The notes beneath the pieces are model-generated. The model had not been told where the DNA came from, made no database searches, and was given only the letters and a program-made list of their open reading frames with translations. Position numbers and translations under genes: made by a program. Below, in pieces: positions 15,039 to 23,714 of a stretch of 64,000 nucleotides of DNA. This DNA is from DAIOEK01 sp963721445 (GTDB lineage: Bacteria > Chloroflexota > Anaerolineae > Anaerolineales > Anaerolineaceae). The number at the start of each line of letters is the position of its first letter. The stretch's first letter is position 1. The stretch spans positions 1,116,001-1,180,000 of the forward strand of contig CAVRIZ010000005.1 of assembly GCA_963721445.1 (NCBI GenBank), read 5' to 3'.

Positions 15039-17601
15039 TTTTGGTTAATCTTCGCTGGTATTTCTCTTCATACATTCTCTGATCAGCCAGTTTGATCGCA
15101 TCAGTCAGCGAAATTCCATCTTCAGTACAGGCCATACCAGTGGATAACGACACCTTTGCGCAGTTGGAGGTGTGATTATTCTTTTCCATATATTTGCCAA
15201 TTCGTACTATGGCCTTGTTCACAACGGTGCCGGTTGAATAAGGTAGAAGGACCACGAATTCATCTCCACCGATCCGGGCGACCAGATCATTCGTCCGAAA
15301 CGCTTGTTGAAGAATTCGGGATGTAGATCGAAGGACCTCATCGCCTTCAGCGTGCCCGCAGGTATCATTTGTCTCTTTGAGCCCATCCACATCCATCATG
15401 ATCACACCCACAGGGTTCTGCCTTCCAGCAGCCAGCCTTGTGACTTCTTCTTCGAAATAAGCCCGGTTATACAATCCGGTTAACTTATCATGGGTGCTCG
15501 AAAATTTTAGGGCTTCTTCGGCTTTCTTCCGGTCAATTGCCATGGCGATCTGGGTGGAAACGATTGTCAACCAATCACAATGTTCCTGGTTGTATCGGGT
15601 TCCAGCTTCGTAAGTTTGCACCGCCAGGACTCCAATGGTCCGGTCTTTTACGATCAGGGGAACCCCCAACCAGTCAATCGAATCAGCCCCACTATTGCTG
15701 ATCCCTTCTTCTTCCTGCAGTTTAACAACCTGGTCCCGTGAGAGGAGGGATGGTTTCCCGGTCCGAATAACGTATTCAGTCCAACCATTACCAAACGAGT
15801 GGGGTTCTGGTGGTTCATCGTATTGATCCACGAAATAGGGGAATGAGATCATCCCGGATTCGTCATCGTATAAAGCGATATACAAGTTCTCTGCTGGCAT
15901 GATCTTGGATAATGTCCAATGAATGGAATGATACAGTTCCTGAAGCGTGGCGGCGCTGCTGGCTTCCTGGGTGATTTGCATGACCGTGGATTTTAGTAAC
16001 TCATCCTTCACTTCCTGAGTAATATCCATGGTGCTGACAATGACACGCCCCATATTTTCCTCATAGCCCGGAAACACAGACCAACGCATACGGATATTGG
16101 CTACTTCGGCTTCAAACGTGGAATTCTCCAGGGTCATTTCGAATACTTTTGTCCTCCTGGACATTTGGATGAGTTCCTGACGTACCTGGTTGGTATTCAC
16201 GTTTTGGAAAATCTTATCGGTGTTTTCCATGATCTGTTGCTTGGAAGTGGCTTTGTAAAGGGAAAGGGTTGCCTGGTTCACATCCAATATTTTAAGTTTG
16301 GATATCAATCGGGTAACCTGGTCAGGGTGTTTTACCAGATACTCTTCAAGCAAATGATTTCCTAGCGGGAGCTCAGAAATACCCCTGATAACATCAGAAA
16401 AATCCTCTTCCCAGAGGGGAATCGGCAAATCTTCAAAAAGGCTGTGGTATCTTTTTTCGCTGTTATTTAATGCTTTTTCGGTATCCTGGTGAGTCTTTTC
16501 AGTCTCAATATATGCGTTGAACCAGTTGGATAATTCATCCAATTCCCGGATGGGTGAAGCGGGTGATCGTAAAGACCAATCTGGACTCCCACTTTTGATT
16601 TGTTGGACCGCCTTAATGATCTTATTGAATGGCATAAGTATGACGGATATTGTGATCAAACCTACCGATAATGAAATGAGGATGGAGATGAATAAGACCA
16701 GGGTGGAATTACCCAACAACATGGAGGACAAACGCTCAAGACTGTTCAATGGCACAGATGAAACCAGGTAGGCATCCGGAAGATCCAGCTTGCTGTAAGA
16801 AAAGAGGTATGGTTTCCCATGGATAGATTGGGTAAAGTATCCGTTAGTCGAATTGAAATTAGGCAGGATGCTGGACATTACTTCCCCGGAAAGATAAGTC
16901 GGGGCATCTTCATTCAATAAGTGTCCGTCTGAATCAACTAGTGCGTACTTCGGATCAACACCCGACAAATCAGGTATACCATCATCAGGAACCAGGTCCA
17001 ACGGGAAGGTGATGATCAGTATCCCAATTATCTCGCTACCAGCTAAACCCGATCGATGAACCGGACGGATGGCTGACATTAATTTATGCGAGGTATTTCC
17101 ATCCTCGGTAGTAACTTCATCCGAAAAATAACAACCTGTTTCTGTTTCCGCAGTCTTCTTGAGTAGGCTTTCAATCTTGGCGGTAGAATATAACCCTTTT
17201 GGGTCATCCATAAGTCGTGTGGTTAAAACATTCCCGTTCACGAAAGCAACATCAATACTCTTGATACCCTGAATCCCCAGGTATGTCCGAAGATTTCGCT
17301 GGAGTGTATTCACATCCAGGGTTGGTTGTGAGGTAGAGCCATACTGGCTAAATTCCGTGATGAAATAACCACCTGCGATTTTATCGGACAGAGAGTGGAT
17401 CGTATCCAGCGTATTTTTCAGGTTTTGTCCCCGAACTGTCAACAAATCAGATGAGAAGGCGTAGCTTTGTTCGATCAGGTTTTTTTTTGCGGTTGTGTAT
17501 GTTGTAAAGCCAACCAATAGCAAAGGAAAAACAGTGACAATCAATACGATCGCCGTGACCAACATGGATATACTTATTTTTCGTCGGCTTTGATCGACCA
17601 T
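15028..17601 (-). CDS. Membrane diguanylate cyclase: Cache-HAMP-PAS-GAF-GGDEF
   Basis: 857 residues. The first transmembrane helix (about 11-33) is followed by an extracytoplasmic double-Cache sensor (to about 290), a second helix (TLVLFISILISLSVGLITIS) and a HAMP linker (PFNKIIKAVQQIKSGS). Then come a PAS-like segment (YHSLFEDLPIPLWEEDFS), a GAF domain and a GGDEF domain. The active-site motif GGDEF is intact, and the inhibitory site RxxD is present five residues before it (RTNDLVARIGGDEF). The enzyme should make cyclic di-GMP from two GTP, with product inhibition. No EAL partner is nearby. Confidence 0.93.
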   Translation of the reverse strand: MVDQSRRKISISMLVTAIVLIVTVFPLLLVGFTTYTTAKKNLIEQSYAFSSDLLTVRGQNLKNTLDTIHSLSDKIAGGYFITEFSQYGSTSQPTLDVNTLQRNLRTYLGIQGIKSIDVAFVNGNVLTTRLMDDPKGLYSTAKIESLLKKTAETETGCYFSDEVTTEDGNTSHKLMSAIRPVHRSGLAGSEIIGILIITFPLDLVPDDGIPDLSGVDPKYALVDSDGHLLNEDAPTYLSGEVMSSILPNFNSTNGYFTQSIHGKPYLFSYSKLDLPDAYLVSSVPLNSLERLSSMLLGNSTLVLFISILISLSVGLITISVILMPFNKIIKAVQQIKSGSPDWSLRSPASPIRELDELSNWFNAYIETEKTHQDTEKALNNSEKRYHSLFEDLPIPLWEEDFSDVIRGISELPLGNHLLEEYLVKHPDQVTRLISKLKILDVNQATLSLYKATSKQQIMENTDKIFQNVNTNQVRQELIQMSRRTKVFEMTLENSTFEAEVANIRMRWSVFPGYEENMGRVIVSTMDITQEVKDELLKSTVMQITQEASSAATLQELYHSIHWTLSKIMPAENLYIALYDDESGMISFPYFVDQYDEPPEPHSFGNGWTEYVIRTGKPSLLSRDQVVKLQEEEGISNSGADSIDWLGVPLIVKDRTIGVLAVQTYEAGTRYNQEHCDWLTIVSTQIAMAIDRKKAEEALKFSSTHDKLTGLYNRAYFEEEVTRLAAGRQNPVGVIMMDVDGLKETNDTCGHAEGDEVLRSTSRILQQAFRTNDLVARIGGDEFVVLLPYSTGTVVNKAIVRIGKYMEKNNHTSNCAKVSLSTGMACTEDGISLTDAIKLADQRMYEEKYQRRLTKTIP

Positions 17602-17695
17602 GAAAACGAATCCCTTAAATTTATTAAAACAAAATATTACTCTTTATAGCATAAAGGGAGTGTAAATATTCAATTTGAAGCAAATATTATTTCTT

Positions 17696-18619
17696 TTAGA
17701 TCGTGGATCTACCCATCGCCAGCCCGACCCAATCAGCGATTTGGGCTTTTTCAAGCAAGACTAAACCCTGACGTCGACCGGCATTGATCACTTCGTCCGC
17801 CTGATGATCCAGTATCCCGGAAAGAAGAATTACTCCTCCGGTTGATACCAGACGGTCCATTCCAGCATCAAATAAGCGGATAATTACCGGGGCAAGGATA
17901 TTTGCCATTACTAACGGTGATTCAATGATCTCGGCTACACCGGTGAGAAGTTCACTAACTGATCCTTGATAGACTTTCAGACGATCTTGTACCCGGTTGA
18001 GCACAGCGTTTTCCATACTGACTTTAACTGAGATCGGATCGATATCCACCCCAATCGCTTTTTTGGCGCCTAACTTAAGCGCCGCAATGGATAGGATCCC
18101 AGAACCACATCCGATATCCAGTGTGATGGTATCTTTTCGTAGGTATTTTTCAAGCATGGCTAAACAAAGTTGCGTCGTGGGGTGTGTTCCAGTGCCAAAA
18201 GCCATACTGGGATCGATCCGTAAGGGTATTCGTCCATGAGTGTCAGGGTCCATCCAGGCGGGGACGATCATCAGAGTCTTTCCGATTTCAATGGGTTTGT
18301 AATGCTGCTTCCACGAATTCATCCAATCTTGGTCTTCGATTGGTGTATAGACCGGTTTGGGAAGCGCCTGTATCCTGCCCAGGTACCAAACCGCTTCCTC
18401 CAATTTTTGGCGTTTATCCTCCAGGTCGTTATCTACTGGAATATATCCATACACCCGGACAGGTCCAACAGGTGTACCTTCGTCTTCAGCATCATCAAAA
18501 CGGACGCCGCTTTCCACAGCTACTCCCCCTTCAACGAAGCGTCCTACCACCTCTGAAAGCGCCTCAGCCAATTCGCCGTTCACCACGAACGAGACTTCCA
18601 ACCAGCGAGGGTCAGCCAC
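17696..18619 (-). CDS. prmA: Ribosomal protein L11 methyltransferase
   Basis: 307 residues. An N-terminal PrmA substrate domain (VADPRWLEVSFVV) is followed by a class I methyltransferase fold: FGTGTHPTTQLCLAML, motif I LDIGCGSGILSIAALKLGA and GVDIDPISV. The catalytic-loop equivalent is VMANILAPVI. It trimethylates ribosomal protein L11 using S-adenosylmethionine. The start is best placed at GTG 18619, which has GAGG six bases upstream and overlaps the dnaJ stop by eight bases. An ATG at 18646 would add nine unrelated residues. It is the last gene of the heat-shock operon, a common arrangement. Confidence 0.94.
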   Translation of the reverse strand: MADPRWLEVSFVVNGELAEALSEVVGRFVEGGVAVESGVRFDDAEDEGTPVGPVRVYGYIPVDNDLEDKRQKLEEAVWYLGRIQALPKPVYTPIEDQDWMNSWKQHYKPIEIGKTLMIVPAWMDPDTHGRIPLRIDPSMAFGTGTHPTTQLCLAMLEKYLRKDTITLDIGCGSGILSIAALKLGAKKAIGVDIDPISVKVSMENAVLNRVQDRLKVYQGSVSELLTGVAEIIESPLVMANILAPVIIRLFDAGMDRLVSTGGVILLSGILDHQADEVINAGRRQGLVLLEKAQIADWVGLAMGRSTI

Positions 18620-19733
18620 CGAACACCTCTTTGAGAATATCCACAAAGCTCTTGTCGGTGGGTTTTACTTCAGTACCTAATGTTTTTGCCAATTCTTCCA
18701 GCAAGCCCCGTTGCGCTTCATCCAATCTGGTAGGGATATCCACGGTGACTATTACTTTCTGGTCTCCACGCGCGGTGGATTTTAGGTGGGGTACCCCTTT
18801 TCCACGTAAGGTGAAAATCTTCCCCGGTTGAGTTCCGGATGGGATTTTGAGGGTCGTATTCCCATCTACCGTTGGAACTTCAATTTCCGCGCCCAGAGTT
18901 GCCTGCGCGATATTAATACTCAAATTTAAGAAGATCTCGTTCTGACGGCGTTCGAAGAATTTGTGAGGTGTCACATCGACCTCTATGAAGAGGTTCCCAT
19001 TTGGTCCACCGTATGCACCAGGTTGCCCTTCGCCCGCCAGGCGGATCTGAGTCCCTGTGTCCACTCCGGCTGGGACAGCGACACTCTTCTTCACATGTTT
19101 ACGTTCATATCCATTTCCGCGGCAGACTTTGCATGGCGCGTTGATTATTTCCCCGCTGCCGTTACAGGTCGGACAGGTTGTCACCTGTACCATTGAACCC
19201 AGAAAAGTCTGACGAACCTGTCGAACTTCACCTTTTCCTGAACAGGTGGAGCACTTTGCAGGTTGAGTCCCTGGTTCCGCGCCAGTTCCCCGGCAAGTGG
19301 AACAAACCTCATCTCGGTCGAATTGGATCTCTTTCTCCACTCCAAAAATGGCCTCTTCAAAGGACAATTTCAGATGCATCCCAAGATCCTGACCCCGACG
19401 TGGGGCAGTCCGCGACCGTCTGCTGGATCCACCCATCGATCCGAATCCAAAGAATTCACTGAAGAGATCGCTCAGGTCAACTGATGAGAAATCGGGCATA
19501 CCGCCCATGCCATTCAAGCCGGAGAAACCATACCGATCATAGGCAGCCCTTTTCTCAGGATCAGAAAGAACGGCATACGCCTCATTGATCTCTTTGAATT
19601 TTTCTTCGGCGTCGTGTTCCTTGTTTATATCCGGGTGATATTTTCGCGCCAGAGACCGGAAAGCGGATTTAAGCTCATCCGGAGAAGCTGCTTTATTGAC
19701 ACCCAATACTTCATAATAGTCGCGTTGTGCCAT
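18612..19733 (-). CDS. dnaJ: Molecular chaperone DnaJ (type I J-protein)
   Basis: 373 residues with all type I parts: J domain with HPD (ARKYHPDINKEHD), Gly/Phe-rich region (about 75-110), four CxxCxGxG zinc repeats (CSTCRGTG, CSTCSGKG, CPTCNGSG, CKVCRGNG) and two C-terminal substrate-binding domains. It delivers substrates to DnaK and stimulates its ATPase. The start is probably ATG 19733 (MAQRDYYEVLG). An ATG at 19742 in the same frame is the alternative and has no Shine-Dalgarno sequence. A second, zinc-less J-protein is at 41441-42382. Confidence 0.96.
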   Translation of the reverse strand: MAQRDYYEVLGVNKAASPDELKSAFRSLARKYHPDINKEHDAEEKFKEINEAYAVLSDPEKRAAYDRYGFSGLNGMGGMPDFSSVDLSDLFSEFFGFGSMGGSSRRSRTAPRRGQDLGMHLKLSFEEAIFGVEKEIQFDRDEVCSTCRGTGAEPGTQPAKCSTCSGKGEVRQVRQTFLGSMVQVTTCPTCNGSGEIINAPCKVCRGNGYERKHVKKSVAVPAGVDTGTQIRLAGEGQPGAYGGPNGNLFIEVDVTPHKFFERRQNEIFLNLSINIAQATLGAEIEVPTVDGNTTLKIPSGTQPGKIFTLRGKGVPHLKSTARGDQKVIVTVDIPTRLDEAQRGLLEELAKTLGTEVKPTDKSFVDILKEVFGG

Positions 19734-19746
19734 ATTCTCCATTCAA

Positions 19747-19789
19747 ATCACAGAGAACACAAAGGGAAATACTTTGCGTCCTCTGTGAT
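19747..19789. repeat. CACAGAG-type inverted repeat between dnaK and dnaJ
   Basis: ATCACAGAG (19747-19755) and CTCTGTGAT (19781-19789) are exact complements with further inner pairing (AAAG/CTTT). A related block is at 30451-30480. The same style of dispersed intergenic repeat occurs in many environmental bacteria. Here it could form a hairpin in the dnaK-dnaJ mRNA. Confidence 0.55.
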
Positions 19790-19815
19790 GTTACTTAGCT
19801 ACGATAAACAAAGAG

Positions 19816-21732
19816 TTATACGCTTTTAAACTCACCATCCACGACATCTTCACCACCCGGAGGGGTCTGACCTTCAGTCGGACCAGCAGCCTGACCCGGA
19901 TCACCTTCCGGAGCTCCAGTTGCCGGACCCGCCTGTTGGTAGGCTGCGGCGCCAATTCCCTGGAGTATTTGACCTAATTCATCTGTCGCTTTCTTGATCA
20001 GGTCCACATCATCGGACGGCATGAGGTCCTTCAATTTCTTGGAGGCTTCCTCCGCCTTGGCCTTCATCTCCGCAGGGACTTTATCGCCCAAATCGCGGAT
20101 GGTCTTTTCGGTGGTATAGATCAAATTATCCGCATGGTTGCGGGCTTCGATCAAATCCTTGCGTTTTTTATCGTCGTCAGCATGCGCTTCCGCTTCCTGG
20201 CGCATCTTATCAATTTCTGATTCTGACAATCCGGAGGATGCTGTTATGGTGATGTGCTGGCTGCGACCGGTAGCTTTATCCTGGGCAGTTACCTTAAGGA
20301 TGCCATTGGCATCGATATCAAAAGTTACTTCGATCTGGGGCACACCACGAGGAGCGGAGGGGATGCCATCCAGCGTGAAACGTCCCAGGCTTTTGTTATC
20401 CGCCGCCATGGTGCGTTCACCTTGAAGAACATGGATCTCCACCTGGTTCTGATTATCGGATGCTGTGGAAAACACCTGGCTTTTCCGGGTTGGAATTGTG
20501 GTATTTCGTTCAATTAGGGGTGTCGCCACATTTCCGTATGTCTCCACCGAAAGTGTGAGTGGAGTGACATCGAGGAGCAGAATATCCTTTACTTCGCCGC
20601 CCAGTACGCCGGCTTGGATTGCGGCGCCAACAGCGACGACCTCATCCGGATTGACCCCTTTGTGTGGGTCCTTGCCAAATTCCCGGCGGACGGTTTCTTG
20701 TACCAGCGGCATTCGGGTCATCCCTCCAACCAGGACGATCTCATCGATGTCCGCGGTTGTGAGTTGGGCATCCGCTAATGCCTTTCGAACTGGTTCCAGA
20801 GTTTTCTGCACCAGATCACCCGTCAATTGTTCCAGTTTCGCACGGGTTAGGGTCATAACTAAATGCTTTGGACCACTGGCATCAGCCGTAATGTATGGCA
20901 GGTTAATTTCAGCTTGCATCGTACTCGACAGTTCGATCTTGGCTTTTTCAGCTGCTTCTTTTAAGCGCTGCAGGGACTGCCGGTCATTGCGCAGATCGAT
21001 ACCATTACTCTTCTTGAACTCATCAACAAAATAATCCAATAATCGCTGATCAAAATCGTCACCACCAAGGAAGGTATCCCCCGAGGTGGATCTCACCTGA
21101 AATACACCATCTCCAACATCCAGGATGGATATATCGAAGGTTCCACCACCCAGGTCATAGACAGCAATCGTTTCATTTTTCTTCTTATCGAGACCATACG
21201 CCAGGGAGGAGGCAGTTGGTTCATTAATAATTCGTAACACCTCGAGTCCAGCAATCTTTCCGGCGTCCTTAGTGGCATTTCGCTGCGCATCATTAAAATA
21301 AGCTGGGACGGTGATCACTGCTTGAGTAACGGTTTCGCCTAAGTAGGCTTCGGCATCTGCTTTCAGTTTGGATAACACCATGGCAGAGACTTCTGGAGGT
21401 GAATATTCTTTTCCGTCCAGGGTGACCCGCACGTCGCCATTGGGCGCCTTACCAATGTGATAAGGAATCCGCTTTAAGGTATGCTGTACTTCCGTGTCTT
21501 CGTATTTTCGACCCATAAATCGTTTGATTGAAAATACAGTGTTTTCCGCATTGACGATCGCCTGGTTTCGAGCAACCCGACCAACCAGCCGTTCGTGATT
21601 CTTATTCACTGCGACTACTGAAGGGATCAATCGTTCTCCTTCAGCGGAAGGAATTACGACCGGTTCTCCGCCTTGCATGACGGCGACAACAGAGTTGGTA
21701 GTACCAAGATCAATTCCGATAACTTTTCCCAT
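19816..21732 (-). CDS. dnaK: Molecular chaperone DnaK (Hsp70)
   Basis: 638 residues, full length. The nucleotide-binding domain begins GKVIGIDLGTTNSVVAVM and contains AVYDLGGGTFDISIL and EIVLVGGMTRMPLVQ. The substrate domain (LLLDVTPLTLSVETYG) and helical lid follow, then a Gly/Pro-rich tail ending EDVVDGEFKSV. It is the ATP-driven chaperone that works with DnaJ and GrpE. It lies ten bases after grpE and shares the CIRCE-controlled promoter. Confidence 0.98.
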   Translation of the reverse strand: MGKVIGIDLGTTNSVVAVMQGGEPVVIPSAEGERLIPSVVAVNKNHERLVGRVARNQAIVNAENTVFSIKRFMGRKYEDTEVQHTLKRIPYHIGKAPNGDVRVTLDGKEYSPPEVSAMVLSKLKADAEAYLGETVTQAVITVPAYFNDAQRNATKDAGKIAGLEVLRIINEPTASSLAYGLDKKKNETIAVYDLGGGTFDISILDVGDGVFQVRSTSGDTFLGGDDFDQRLLDYFVDEFKKSNGIDLRNDRQSLQRLKEAAEKAKIELSSTMQAEINLPYITADASGPKHLVMTLTRAKLEQLTGDLVQKTLEPVRKALADAQLTTADIDEIVLVGGMTRMPLVQETVRREFGKDPHKGVNPDEVVAVGAAIQAGVLGGEVKDILLLDVTPLTLSVETYGNVATPLIERNTTIPTRKSQVFSTASDNQNQVEIHVLQGERTMAADNKSLGRFTLDGIPSAPRGVPQIEVTFDIDANGILKVTAQDKATGRSQHITITASSGLSESEIDKMRQEAEAHADDDKKRKDLIEARNHADNLIYTTEKTIRDLGDKVPAEMKAKAEEASKKLKDLMPSDDVDLIKKATDELGQILQGIGAAAYQQAGPATGAPEGDPGQAAGPTEGQTPPGGEDVVDGEFKSV

Positions 21733-21742
21733 GTTTGTTCTC

Positions 21743-22279
21743 CTAGCGTGCTACCCTTACGAGCGCAGGTCGAATGACCCGGTCACCGATCAGGTATCCT
21801 TTTTGGACTACTTCAATAATTTGACCGCATTCGTGAGCGGGGCTTTCCTCATTCGTTAGTGCTTCGTGAATCGATGGATCAAACATTTCACCTTCCGCGG
21901 GTATCTCTTTCACACCATCCGATTCAAGGATTTGCTGCAATTTTCGGTAGATCAATTCAATGCCTTCCGCCCATTTCGAGCCTTCCTCAGTGATGGGACG
22001 AGCTTTCAAGGCACGATCCAGATCATCTACAACAGGGAGATATTTTTTTGTGATCGAACCCACTGCATTCTGGTAGGATTGAGTCTGATCCCGTTCGGTA
22101 CGTTTCTTAAAATTAACAAAATCCGCCCGCTCCCGTTGCCAGCCTTCAAAGTACTCACCTGCTTTTGTAGCCTGAGAATCTAACTGGTTCTGAAGGTCCT
22201 TGATCTGTTCTTCGAGATCCGTCTCTGGGTTCTTCATTCTTCCTTCATCGGCTTGTGTTTTATGCTTTCGTTCTGTCAT
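21743..22279 (-). CDS. grpE: Nucleotide exchange factor GrpE
   Basis: About 178 residues. A long N-terminal coiled coil (TDLEEQIKDLQNQLDSQA) is followed by the GrpE core (EGWQRERADFVNFKKRTERD, KYLPVVDDLDRAL) and a beta domain with VQKGYLIGDRVIRPALVRV. It releases ADP from DnaK. The frame opens with a TTG at 22294 lying on the Shine-Dalgarno sequence. The ATG at 22279, six bases after AGGAGA, is the natural start. Confidence 0.96.
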   Translation of the reverse strand: MTERKHKTQADEGRMKNPETDLEEQIKDLQNQLDSQATKAGEYFEGWQRERADFVNFKKRTERDQTQSYQNAVGSITKKYLPVVDDLDRALKARPITEEGSKWAEGIELIYRKLQQILESDGVKEIPAEGEMFDPSIHEALTNEESPAHECGQIIEVVQKGYLIGDRVIRPALVRVAR

Positions 22280-22351
22280 TGATTTCTCCTGCAAGAATTA
22301 GGTCAGATGAGAACAGCAGCCTGTACCTTCATCCAGCCTTGGATTAGTAGC

Positions 22352-23386
22352 TTATTCGACCAACGTATCGGTCACCAGATCACTCAACAGCCCTGCCATA
22401 AACCGAACCGTCGAAATCGTCCGTCCATAATACATCCGGGTCGGACCGATCACGCCCAGGGTGCCAGTAGCCATACCGGGAACCCCGTAGCGGGCAAGGA
22501 CTACAGAGCATTGTTTTAATTCTTCCCAATTACCTTCACCGCCTATCAACACCTGTACTCCACCGATGGTCGCATTGAGCCCTGTTCGAGTGAGAAGATT
22601 GTCCAGGAGAGGTCTTTCTTCCAGTAATCGCAGCGCTTTTCGTGCATCTTCAGACTGAGCAAATTCAGGCTCGGTTAATACATTCGTCAACCCATCCATG
22701 AACACTTCACCTGATACCGCTGCCGTGGATGCATCCAACTCCTGAAGGATCAATTTATAGACATCTTCTTCTAGGAGTGAGAGCTGCGGGACCAATTTCT
22801 TGATCGAATTCAGATCCAGCCCCTGGCAGATTTGGGATAGTTTGCTCGCGCTGGCAGAAAGTTGTTCCTGCGAGACCGGATCTGCCAGATTAAGCATTTG
22901 TTGGCGTATCTCTCCCCCGATCATGACCATCACCATGAGGACCTGCCGTCCACGTGTAGCTATTAATTCCAGATGTTTCATCCGGGCATTTTCTGGGTGT
23001 GGTGAGGTAATAATGGAAGCGGCGTGTGACTGATGAGCCAGGACGGATACCGCCAATTTCATCCACTGTTCCACATCCTGTCGGCTTTGATAAAACTGAT
23101 GGCTGATCGTCCGCTGAGTTGTAATTGGTAGATCGGTGTCCTGAAGCAACCGCCCGACGAAATATCGATACCCCTCATCAGTCGGCATTCTTCCGGCAGA
23201 AGTATGAGGTTGGTGTAGATAACCCGCTTCATCCAGCGCAGCCAACTCATTTCTTACTGTGGCAGGGCTCAATTCCAGGTTATACCGATCGACCAGATAC
23301 TGTGACCCGATCGGCTGTGAATTTTGCACATAGTCGTGGATCACGAGTGATAGAATGAATTTTTGACGTTCAGTTAATTCTTTCAT
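22352..23386 (-). CDS. hrcA: Heat-inducible transcription repressor HrcA
   Basis: 344 residues. The N-terminal winged helix (TERQKFILSLVIHDYVQNSQ, SPATVRNELAALDEAGYL) is followed by the HrcA core and the conserved end IGGEGNWEELKQCSVVLARYG to IGPTRMYYGRTI. It represses the operon by binding CIRCE; folding help from GroEL is known for the family. The gene is first in the operon, and CIRCE lies directly in front of its start codon. Confidence 0.97.
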   Translation of the reverse strand: MKELTERQKFILSLVIHDYVQNSQPIGSQYLVDRYNLELSPATVRNELAALDEAGYLHQPHTSAGRMPTDEGYRYFVGRLLQDTDLPITTQRTISHQFYQSRQDVEQWMKLAVSVLAHQSHAASIITSPHPENARMKHLELIATRGRQVLMVMVMIGGEIRQQMLNLADPVSQEQLSASASKLSQICQGLDLNSIKKLVPQLSLLEEDVYKLILQELDASTAAVSGEVFMDGLTNVLTEPEFAQSEDARKALRLLEERPLLDNLLTRTGLNATIGGVQVLIGGEGNWEELKQCSVVLARYGVPGMATGTLGVIGPTRMYYGRTISTVRFMAGLLSDLVTDTLVE

Positions 23387-23393
23387 TTCAAAT

Positions 23394-23420
23394 TTAGCAC
23401 TCTAAGCATGAGAGTGCTAA
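23394..23420 (-). promoter_or_regulatory. CIRCE operator
   Basis: TTAGCACTC, nine bases, GAGTGCTAA: a perfect match to the CIRCE consensus. It ends seven bases upstream of the hrcA ATG, downstream of the promoter, so it also lies in the 5' end of the mRNA. Confidence 0.97.
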
Positions 23421-23433
23421 TACCTTGTAATTA

Positions 23434-23462
23434 ATGATAACATCCAAAGAAATGACCGTCAA
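23434..23462 (-). promoter_or_regulatory. hrcA operon promoter
   Basis: On the minus strand TTGACG (23457-23462) and TATCAT (23434-23439) are separated by 17 bases. The predicted start of transcription falls just before CIRCE. Confidence 0.75.
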
Positions 23463-23509
23463 GCAAGGTGGAATGGATTCCAATAAAAGGTTAATACTGT
23501 GGCAACTGA

Positions 23510-23538
23510 TTGACTTGTCCATTTTCCCCGTCTACACT
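23510..23538 (+). promoter_or_regulatory. Probable promoter of the lysine aminomutase gene
   Basis: TTGACT (23510-23515) and TACACT (23533-23538) are spaced by 17 bases. Six bases later an ATG at 23545 opens a 32-codon frame ending at 23643, which could be a leaderless leader peptide or chance. The kamA start lies about 70 bases after its stop. Confidence 0.5.
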
Positions 23539-23714
23539 GTATCTATGAAAACTGTGAATATCTCCAGAAAAAATCCCTTGCAATCGTTACGCTTCTTTGC
23601 AGGTTTTTTTCGTACTGACCACGATCCCCCATATATCGGATAAAATCATACCCGATCATGGAGCTTTCTACCCGCTCCTCATTCACCCAAAATCAGGTAA
23701 TCAGTGAGGTGATT

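Noticed and set aside
23434..23643. 69-codon plus-strand frame upstream of kamA as a gene
   Set aside because: Its first part overlaps the hrcA promoter and it has no ribosome-binding site or family; only the last 32 codons are kept as a weak leader-peptide idea.
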